64,000 nt of DNA, from NCBI GenBank assembly GCA_016195815.1, contig JACPYX010000008.1, positions 62,001-126,000 of the forward strand. Reading direction: 5' to 3'. Each line of letters opens with the position of its first letter. Position 1 is the first letter of the stretch. The stretch comes from Chloroflexota bacterium (GTDB taxonomy: Bacteria > Chloroflexota > Anaerolineae > Anaerolineales > Villigracilaceae). The translations under genes were made by a program, and so were the position numbers. The notes beneath the pieces are model-generated. The model saw nothing but the letters and a program-made list of their open reading frames with translations. It made no database searches and had not been told where the DNA came from. Below are positions 24,995 to 31,538 of this stretch, in pieces.

Positions 24995-25375
24995 CTATGC
25001 TTCGTAATCGGCTTGTTCTTCGTCTACCGCCATCATCGGCTCTTCGGCAGGCTTCTTATCCAGGAACTGGAGCAAAAGCGCAACAACCTTCGTTGAGTAT
25101 TTGGTCTCGCCTTTGTCCTCATATTTATCCGTCTTGAGCCGCCCTTCGAGATAAATCAAGCTGCCCTTCTTGAGATACTGCTCGCAAACCTCAGCAAGCC
25201 GCCCCCATGCTTCGATGTAAATCCATTCGGTATACTCTTTCATTTCGCTTCCGCTTTTCCAGCGCTGCGAAACGGCGATACTGAAATGCGCCACTTTTTT
25301 TCCGTTGGGAGTAAAGCGCGTCTCCGGGTCCTTTCCGAGACGTCCGATCAGTTGCACGCGATTTAATGCTGGCAT
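24995..25375 (-). CDS. ssb: Single-stranded DNA-binding protein
   Basis: The 126-residue OB-fold protein begins MPALNRVQLIGRLGKDPETR and continues FSIAVSQRWKSG and WIYIEAWGRLAEVCEQYLKKGSLIYLEGRL, as in bacterial SSB. It coats single-stranded DNA in replication and repair. The tail is short and acidic (AVDEEQADYEA) but lacks the DDDIPF tip that recruits partner proteins in most bacteria. It may therefore be a secondary SSB or use another docking tail. GGGAGG precedes the ATG. The gene stands alone rather than beside rpsF/rpsR. Confidence 0.93.
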   Translation of the reverse strand: MPALNRVQLIGRLGKDPETRFTPNGKKVAHFSIAVSQRWKSGSEMKEYTEWIYIEAWGRLAEVCEQYLKKGSLIYLEGRLKTDKYEDKGETKYSTKVVALLLQFLDKKPAEEPMMAVDEEQADYEA

Positions 25376-25482
25376 GTTTTCCTCCCTTCCTTCAAACTTT
25401 TAGAGGCAATGTTTTTTGTCATATCAAGTCTCCTTTTCTCTAAAAGAACAATTATGATTTGTTCGAACGAGTTATACTTTGG

Positions 25483-25689
25483 TTACTGCTCCGTCTTTTC
25501 GGCGGCTGCCTCGGCAGGCGGGGCGTTTCGCTTCAGAACGAGCATCCCCGTTTTCATCTCAACGACATTGTAACCTGCCGGGACGGCATCGAGCACGCCT
25601 TCCTTGATCTCCTTCGAGAAATAGAACATCTTTCCATTGGAGTGCAGATAGTAAGTAGTGCCTTTCGAGTTGGTATGTGAGTACGCCAT
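25483..25689 (-). CDS. Small conserved protein of unknown function
   Basis: The 68-residue protein begins MAYSHTNSKGTTYYLHSNGK and continues MFYFSKEIKEGVLDAVPAGY. It is rich in aromatic residues and beta-strand-like, with an Ala/Glu tail. Small proteins of this style occur in many bacteria and archaea, but I know no function. The start at 25689 is chosen because the residues before it are not protein-like and TGGAGAAAA precedes this ATG. It is divergent from panC. Confidence 0.7.
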   Translation of the reverse strand: MAYSHTNSKGTTYYLHSNGKMFYFSKEIKEGVLDAVPAGYNVVEMKTGMLVLKRNAPPAEAAAEKTEQ

Positions 25690-25765
25690 TTTTTCTCCAT
25701 TTCTACGTTTGATGGTAAAAGTGTAGCACAGATTTTCTAATCCTGTCAACTAGGAATTTCCGGCC

Positions 25766-26599
25766 ATGATGATCGTCTCCACCCTTGATGAATTACGCAC
25801 CGCCCGCCTCCTTCTGGACGGTGTGGTTGGCCTCGCGCCGACGATGGGATACCTCCACGAGGGGCATTTATCGCTTGCCCGCCGCGCAAAGGCCGAATGC
25901 AGGGCCGTGGTCGTTAGCATCTTCGTAAACCCCGCCCAGTTTGGCCCGAACGAGGACCTCTCGAAATATCCCCGTGATCTTGACCGCGACCTGCGCCTGC
26001 TGGAATCTGCCGGCGTGGACTTGGTTTGGACGCCCACGCCCGAAGTGATGTATCCGCCTGGGTTCCAGACGTGGGTTGAGGTCGAAGAGATGGCGCGCCC
26101 GCTTGAAGGCGCGATGCGCCCCGGACATTTCCGCGGTGTCACCACAATTGTCGCCAAGTTGTTCAATGCAGTCCAGCCGGGGAGGGCCTACTTCGGACAA
26201 AAAGACGCGCAACAGGCCGCCGTCATTCGCCAGATGGCACGCGATTTGGATTTTCCGATTGAGATCATCGTCTGCCCAATTATCCGCGAGGCGGACGGGC
26301 TTGCCATGTCCAGCCGTAACATTTATCTCGACGCGGAACAGCGCAAGGCCGCCACGATTTTATATCGCGCATTGAGCGCGGCGAAGGATGAATTTGAAAA
26401 GGGCGAGCGCAAGGCTGGGATACTGCGCCAGATCATAAAAGAAATAATAGCATCCGAGCCGCTGGCACGAATGCAATACGTCTCATGCTCGGATTATGAT
26501 ACATTGCAAGAGCTTGAGAAAGTGACTGGAAAGACCTTGCTCTCGACGGCGGTTTTTATCGGCAAGACAAGATTGATCGATAATTTTGTTCTGGAATAA
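25766..26599 (+). CDS. panC: Pantothenate synthetase
   Basis: The 277-residue cytosolic enzyme ligates pantoate and beta-alanine using ATP, the last step of vitamin B5 synthesis. Signatures are APTMGYLHEGHLSL (HIGH-like nucleotide-binding motif), VSIFVNPAQFGPNEDLSKYP, YFGQKDAQQ and AMSSRNIYL (KMSKS-like). Two ATGs (25766 and 25769) are possible. Other pan genes are not nearby. The sequence before the start, CTAGGAATTTCCGGCC, has only a weak ribosome binding site. Confidence 0.96.
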   Translation: MMIVSTLDELRTARLLLDGVVGLAPTMGYLHEGHLSLARRAKAECRAVVVSIFVNPAQFGPNEDLSKYPRDLDRDLRLLESAGVDLVWTPTPEVMYPPGFQTWVEVEEMARPLEGAMRPGHFRGVTTIVAKLFNAVQPGRAYFGQKDAQQAAVIRQMARDLDFPIEIIVCPIIREADGLAMSSRNIYLDAEQRKAATILYRALSAAKDEFEKGERKAGILRQIIKEIIASEPLARMQYVSCSDYDTLQELEKVTGKTLLSTAVFIGKTRLIDNFVLE

Positions 26600-26603
26600 A
26601 ATT

Positions 26604-26629
26604 ACAGGGCGGCCAATCGGCTGCCCTGT
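26604..26629. terminator. Hairpin between panC and the propeller lipoprotein
   Basis: ACAGGGC and GCCCTGT enclose a smaller GGCC/GGCT stem. The flanking genes converge here. T-tracts are poor on the plus strand. Confidence 0.65.
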
Positions 26630-26638
26630 GCTGCGATA

Positions 26639-27871
26639 TTAAGGCCCCCACTTCAATTGAACTGCATAATCCGTCAGTGCGGCGGCTGGACGGTTGTCAG
26701 GGTATTCAATGACCGCCTGCCCGCCCTGATAAACATCCTGTATCGGCGCGTACGTTACGACCGCCAGACTGGCATCTGGCGCCCACAAGATTTCATTGGT
26801 GTTCTCGAATACATCCGGCCGCAATTGGACGCGGTCCGTTACTCCGTCTGAATCGGAGCGCACCATATACAGCGGCGTATGGGCAGACGAAGGAATCTCC
26901 TTTAGATTGTTGAAGAAGAAATATAACTGGCCGTCCGGCCCAACCAGCGGCGCGTCGGCGAAATTGTAAGTGCCGTCGGGCGCAGATCCGGGCAGCAGTG
27001 TTGACATGTTTCCGTTGGCGGCATTGATATACCACAAGCCCGAATCGATCAATCCAATGGTTGAACTGGATTCGTACAGGCCGCTTCCATCCGGAATCCA
27101 TTGTGCGTTGCAACAGACCAAACCGCCGTCTGGGCGATTGAAACGCACAACCGTATTGTTCGCAGGATAATAAACGGCTTGCGTCCCAGCTTCATAAAAT
27201 CCGATATTGATCAGCAATTTGTTTCCATCGGGCGAATACTTGTTTGGCGAATATAGCTCGCGCACAATCGGGAAACCCGCCGAATTATCAATTTGATTTT
27301 CCAAAACCTTGTTGATAACGCCTGTACCAAAAGCATAAAAACTCAAACCGCCATGCGAAAAGGCAATTGTCTGTCCATCCGGCGACCAGACCGGGGAATC
27401 CACACTATTTGTCCAACGGTTATTATCGTCTACCGGCCCGCCGTCCACCAGCACGCGGCGACCGGCGCCATTGATATCCACCCATAACATTTGGTTGTTG
27501 GCGATATAAACCACGCTTCCGTCTTTTGGTGAGACATCGTAAGAACCCACAGCCGAGGGTTCGTAGGTCACCTGTTGAAAGGTCTTGCCGTCACGCTCGA
27601 TACGAAATATCTGCAAAAGCCCGGCTTTGTCGTTGTTGAGGAAATACAAAGAATGCGGCAACAGGCTTGAAACGGATGGAGATGCAACAGCCACAGGCGA
27701 AGCCAAAGGCGTTGCATTCGGCAATGCAGGTGTCAGCGCCTGCAGGGTTTGAGCGGCGATGGTCGCGGCCTGGTCAATCTGCGAAGGCGGAGTTAGAACC
27801 GTCGGCACGGCGCATGCTAAAGTCGTCGCAACCAATAAAAAGAGGACGGCAAATAGTCCGATGTTTTTCAT
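26639..27871 (-). CDS. Putative lipoprotein with WD40/TolB-like beta-propeller
   Basis: The 410-residue exported protein begins MKNIGLFAVLFLLVATTLAC, a signal peptide ending in a probable lipid-attachment cysteine. The lipobox TLAC is slightly unusual. A Pro/Ser/Thr-rich linker follows, then repeats of the PD40 type such as SPVWSPDGQTIAFS, YSPNGNK-like PNKYSPDGNKLLIN and ILWAPDASLAVVTY, which form a beta-propeller. It probably binds an extracellular ligand or protein. Its start lies just after the DarA-like gene at 27873, so the three minus-strand genes 28524-26639 look like an operon. Confidence 0.8.
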   Translation of the reverse strand: MKNIGLFAVLFLLVATTLACAVPTVLTPPSQIDQAATIAAQTLQALTPALPNATPLASPVAVASPSVSSLLPHSLYFLNNDKAGLLQIFRIERDGKTFQQVTYEPSAVGSYDVSPKDGSVVYIANNQMLWVDINGAGRRVLVDGGPVDDNNRWTNSVDSPVWSPDGQTIAFSHGGLSFYAFGTGVINKVLENQIDNSAGFPIVRELYSPNKYSPDGNKLLINIGFYEAGTQAVYYPANNTVVRFNRPDGGLVCCNAQWIPDGSGLYESSSTIGLIDSGLWYINAANGNMSTLLPGSAPDGTYNFADAPLVGPDGQLYFFFNNLKEIPSSAHTPLYMVRSDSDGVTDRVQLRPDVFENTNEILWAPDASLAVVTYAPIQDVYQGGQAVIEYPDNRPAAALTDYAVQLKWGP

Positions 27872-27872
27872 T

Positions 27873-28136
27873 TTATATCTGCTCAAATCTTTGGATGGGA
27901 ACAACAAACAACGTCGCCCGCTTCTCTGCGGACCCGTCAGCGGCCAGCGTTTCACGGGTCAACGCAATGGCTGAATCGACCCGCTCATCCTTGACGCCGA
28001 TCAACAGCGTCGCCACACCGCTTCGTAAAAATCCGCCTGTGGATGCTATGCGCGTGACGCGATAGTCTGCGCTGGTCAGCGCGCGTGTAAGCGCATCAGC
28101 TTCATTGTCTTTGATGATTACGATTATCATCTTCAT
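27873..28136 (-). CDS. PII-like cyclic-di-AMP receptor family protein (DarA/PstA-like), copy 2
   Basis: The 87-residue protein shows MKMIIVIIKDNEADALTRAL and YRVTRIASTGGFLRSGVATL followed by LIGVKDERVDSAI. These closely match the DarA/PstA family, PII-like trimers that bind c-di-AMP in Firmicutes. TRIASTGGFLRSG covers the loop that contacts the ligand. GGAGG lies seven bases before the ATG at 28136. The downstream partner is unknown. The family assignment is confident, but ligand binding is inferred. Confidence 0.88.
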   Translation of the reverse strand: MKMIIVIIKDNEADALTRALTSADYRVTRIASTGGFLRSGVATLLIGVKDERVDSAIALTRETLAADGSAEKRATLFVVPIQRFEQI

Positions 28137-28188
28137 CGCTAAACCTCCGCATATTAGCAGGATCACAGTGACGCTTTGCCTTGCGTTT

Positions 28189-28524
28189 TTAGATTTCCTC
28201 AAACCTTTCCACGGGCAGGGCAAATACCGTCGCGCCGCCTACCGTCACCGGAACGGGGTTGGGCATCGGCATGGGTGAACTTTCGAGCGGCATTGTCAGA
28301 TATTCGACGCGCTGACGACACACTTGACGCAAAACCGAGAGGGTCTCTTCCTCGCGGCCTTCTGGTAAACCGATCAACAGTGTGGCATTGCGTCGGCCCA
28401 GGAATCCGCCCGCGCTCGAAAGATAAACCGTCGGCGCGCCCAATAGTTCCAGCGCGTGCGTGGCCGCGTCCAAGTCTTGTTCTTGTACGACTGCCAGGAT
28501 CAAAAGGCGGATGGAACTTGTCAT
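28189..28524 (-). CDS. PII-like cyclic-di-AMP receptor family protein (DarA/PstA-like), copy 1
   Basis: The 111-residue diverged paralogue of the next gene shows LLILAVVQEQDLDAATHAL, APTVYLSSAGGFLGRRNATL and LIGLPEGREEETLSVLRQ. It keeps the GGFL ligand loop but has a longer, proline-rich C-terminal loop (SSPMPMPNPVPVTVGGATVF) before the same ending, PVERFEEI. Two different paralogues in tandem may form mixed trimers or respond to different ligands. GAGGAGC precedes the ATG. Confidence 0.85.
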   Translation of the reverse strand: MTSSIRLLILAVVQEQDLDAATHALELLGAPTVYLSSAGGFLGRRNATLLIGLPEGREEETLSVLRQVCRQRVEYLTMPLESSPMPMPNPVPVTVGGATVFALPVERFEEI

Positions 28525-28572
28525 GGGTAGCTCCTCGTCAGGTAAAGATTTCTCAACAAAAGAATACCACGA

Positions 28573-30951
28573 TTAATCAGTAGATACTACCAACGGGGCA
28601 GGGTCGGTCACTGAGACGGTTTTTCCATTGGCGAAGATGATGTCGGTCTTATCGTGTCCCCGCACGACCTTCAACCCTTTGTATTGAATCGTCACCGGCC
28701 ACACAAAGGGATTCTTTCCTTCCAATCGAACGCGGGTGGCAGAAAGGATTGTCACGCCCAATGTTTGCAGGAAGAGTCCCACTGGCGCGAGACCGCTCAA
28801 TGCACCGCGCTCGCCAATGCCGCTGCCGGTCTCGGCGTGGTAACGCTGATAGAAGGCGCGGCTTTGCTTGAGGCTTTGGATGACAGCGTTCATCAGGTGC
28901 GCTGTCAGGCGCGCGGCCTCGTTACGAAAGCCGTAGGCTAATAGTCCTTCGCCGACCAATTGATTCCAGGGCAGGTGAATGCTCATCGAAACCGAGTCCG
29001 CTTCAGAGCCGGGCGCGAACGTAAGCGCGGGAATACCAAAGGGCCGGTCGAAGCGATCCGCGTCCAGCAGGGAACGTCCGATCATTACTTGCGCGCGCTG
29101 GTGATTGGGGATGCGCGCCCAAAGCGGCGTGAAGAGCGTGATGTCTTCGCCGGTGGTATCCACGCTGCGAATGATGATTTTATCTTTATCTTCCAGGCCC
29201 TTGACACTGATACGCCCGATTTTTGAAAATACTTTCTGGCTGGTTGCGACCAAACCGCCGCTTCGCCATTGGAATTGCGAAGCTTCGATGGTCTCGGATT
29301 CGCCTTTGACTTTGTTGACCAATTCGCTGACCTCGACCACCGGCCGCTTCGCCGCGGGGCTTTTGGTCTGCACCTCGATCAACAGGCGCACCGGCGCCTC
29401 GAATTCGGCTTTAGGGCGCATGTTGCCGTTGCCTTTATGTTTCGCGATGACTTTGCCGGGCAGGCATTGTTTTGTAACGCGGTCACGGTAGGAATATAAC
29501 GCCAGGCGCGCATTCCAGCTTTCTTCGACCGAAGAGCGAAGCGCGGATGCTTGTGAATGAAGCAGGGTGAGTTCGCTGGCGCGCTCGAGTTTTTCTGCCA
29601 TCAAGATCAAAGACTCGGCCTCGCGATAAAGCATGGCTTCGAGCGCCGGATCGTGGATGACCGCGATGTTGATACCCTGCGACCACGGATGCCATACATC
29701 GAAGAGCGGATTGTCATCGAAGCCGGTTTCTAAAATATGATTCCATTCGGGGATGCCGTCATGGTCGCGGTCGTGATCGGGCGAGAACCAGTTCCAGAAG
29801 AATGCCAGCAATTTCGGAAAGGCTTTTGCGAGAAAATCTGTATCGTGAGTCTCTTGATAATATTTCCATGCCATTCCTGCAAGCATGGGCGCGGCCGCAA
29901 ATTTGGCGCGCTGACCCGCCAGGCCGGGCTTGCCATCTATTGAACCATCTTCAGTTTGAACGCTCAAGTAATTTTCGAGCAGGCCGCGCGTAAGGTGCCG
30001 TTCAACAGGAATCAAGCTGGAGAGATAATACGTCTCAAGCGCAGACTGGCCGTTCCAGGACGGCGGATAATCGCGGCCGTCACCCTTGTGGGAATATCCG
30101 CCATCGGGCTGGCGCGCCTGCACAAAAGATGAACTGGGTAAATGTTTGCTGGCCGGATAGAACAGGCTTAACGCGGCTTTCTGACTGAAAGCCAGAGCCG
30201 CGTCCCAGTCCGGGTCGCCGGTCTGAATATCGAGGGTTTGACCAGCATCCAGCATTTCAATGCGCGCCCGTTCCGCATCCCACGGACGCGCGGCCGTACG
30301 CCGCGCCAGCTCAAATGAAGCCTCGACAGATGCCTCGCTGGCCAATGTCCAGGTGATGGTGCGAGTCAGGCCCGCGTCAAATTGAAGGTCGAGCGCCAGA
30401 GATGGATGCGGCCCAGGTCCCGCGCTCGGCCCGCCCGTCATAAACAGAACAGGCGCCAGGCCGCCCGTTTGTCCGGCAAGAACGTTGACCATCTGTTGCT
30501 GCGTGTGTGCGATGGATTGGCCGTCGAGAGGCATCAGCGCGGCGCATAATTCAAAATTGATCTTGCGGACAAATACGGCGCGGTTTGCAATCGTTAATCT
30601 TCCGGCGATGGCGTGTGATTCGGGAATCCAATATTCGGCGCTGATTTCCAAACCTTCAAATGGAGAAAAGCTGAATAAAAGAAAGTTAGGATAAAAACGG
30701 CGCAAACGTGGAGCGGCGTGAAATTCGGCGGGGCTGGTTACGCTTTTGCCTAATTCATCGAAGCGATAAAAGAGGCGCATTGAGCGGGCGCGCAATCCAT
30801 ACGTGGTGCGAACAGCCAGAGCAGCCGGTTCGCCCGCGCCAATTTCCAATTCCCAAATGTGATCGTTGACATAATCGGGCTTGCACAGGCGCGCATCCGC
30901 CGCGAGGGTCAGGGAAAGCGGGTCACCTGTTTTCAGATTCCATTCGCGCAT
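28573..30951 (-). CDS. Six-hairpin (alpha/alpha)6 glycosidase, GH63/debranching-like
   Basis: The protein has 792 residues and no signal peptide. The N-terminal domain (about residues 1-260) is a beta-sandwich. The catalytic part (about 270-740) has YPPSWNGQSALETYYL, QTEDGSIDGKPGLAGQ and DRDHDGIPEWNHILETGFDD, the acidic-rich style of (alpha/alpha)6-barrel glycosidases such as GH63, mannosylglycerate hydrolase and amylo-alpha-1,6-glucosidase. An insert at about 500-600 with beta-type sequence interrupts the barrel. It should hydrolyse an intracellular alpha-glucoside or oligosaccharide, but the substrate is not known. A single-gene unit, divergent from the maoC-like gene. Confidence 0.78.
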   Translation of the reverse strand: MREWNLKTGDPLSLTLAADARLCKPDYVNDHIWELEIGAGEPAALAVRTTYGLRARSMRLFYRFDELGKSVTSPAEFHAAPRLRRFYPNFLLFSFSPFEGLEISAEYWIPESHAIAGRLTIANRAVFVRKINFELCAALMPLDGQSIAHTQQQMVNVLAGQTGGLAPVLFMTGGPSAGPGPHPSLALDLQFDAGLTRTITWTLASEASVEASFELARRTAARPWDAERARIEMLDAGQTLDIQTGDPDWDAALAFSQKAALSLFYPASKHLPSSSFVQARQPDGGYSHKGDGRDYPPSWNGQSALETYYLSSLIPVERHLTRGLLENYLSVQTEDGSIDGKPGLAGQRAKFAAAPMLAGMAWKYYQETHDTDFLAKAFPKLLAFFWNWFSPDHDRDHDGIPEWNHILETGFDDNPLFDVWHPWSQGINIAVIHDPALEAMLYREAESLILMAEKLERASELTLLHSQASALRSSVEESWNARLALYSYRDRVTKQCLPGKVIAKHKGNGNMRPKAEFEAPVRLLIEVQTKSPAAKRPVVEVSELVNKVKGESETIEASQFQWRSGGLVATSQKVFSKIGRISVKGLEDKDKIIIRSVDTTGEDITLFTPLWARIPNHQRAQVMIGRSLLDADRFDRPFGIPALTFAPGSEADSVSMSIHLPWNQLVGEGLLAYGFRNEAARLTAHLMNAVIQSLKQSRAFYQRYHAETGSGIGERGALSGLAPVGLFLQTLGVTILSATRVRLEGKNPFVWPVTIQYKGLKVVRGHDKTDIIFANGKTVSVTDPAPLVVSTD

Positions 30952-30990
30952 GGGTCTATTGTACGGTTAGATGGGCGTGAGGTCAAAGGG

Positions 30991-30996
30991 TATAAT
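30991..30996 (+). promoter_or_regulatory. Candidate -10 box for the MaoC-family gene
   Basis: TATAAT lies 45 bases before the ATG at 31041, with TTAGAT at 30967-30972 as a weak -35. An AGAAGACCAGAAGACCAGGAG tandem stretch separates it from the start and supplies the ribosome binding site. Confidence 0.4.
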
Positions 30997-31040
30997 TTGT
31001 TAGTCGCTGACAAGAAGACCAGAAGACCAGGAGACTAATT

Positions 31041-31490
31041 ATGGCCGGACTTTATTTCGAGGAATTTAACGTGGGACAAAAGATCATAACGGTGGGACGC
31101 ACTGTCGCAGAGAGCGACATCATGACGTTTGCCGGACTCTCCGGCGATTACAACCAAATCCACACCGATGCGGAGTTCAGCAAATCCACCCCGTTCGGCC
31201 AGCGCATCGCGCACGGACTTTTGGGCTTGTCCATCGCTTCGGGCCTCGCCATGCGGACGGGGATTCTCGAAGGCACGGTGATGGCCTTTCGCGAGATCAA
31301 CGATTGGAAATTCGTCAAACCCGTTTTCATCGGCGACAGCCTTCATGTCGAGTTGACTGTAACCGAGACCAAAGCCCTGGCGCGCATAGGCGGAGGGTCG
31401 GTCACAATTGCTCTCGAAGTTAAGAACCAGCACGACGATATTTGCCAGCGCGGAACCTGGGGTGTGCTGGTAATGTCCAAGCCGAAATAA
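31041..31490 (+). CDS. MaoC family dehydratase
   Basis: The 149-residue hot-dog fold protein is of the (R)-specific enoyl-CoA hydratase type. The motif TFAGLSGDYNQIHTDAEF carries the catalytic Asp and His, followed by AHGLLGLSIASGL. It would hydrate enoyl-CoA or a related thioester in the cytosol. No other fatty-acid genes are next to it, so the pathway is unclear. The PBP1A gene follows 48 bases later on the same strand. Confidence 0.92.
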   Translation: MAGLYFEEFNVGQKIITVGRTVAESDIMTFAGLSGDYNQIHTDAEFSKSTPFGQRIAHGLLGLSIASGLAMRTGILEGTVMAFREINDWKFVKPVFIGDSLHVELTVTETKALARIGGGSVTIALEVKNQHDDICQRGTWGVLVMSKPK

Positions 31491-31538
31491 TTTTTCGCAC
31501 TATGTGTTTCGTATTCCGTAAAAGGCTTCAAGGATTTC

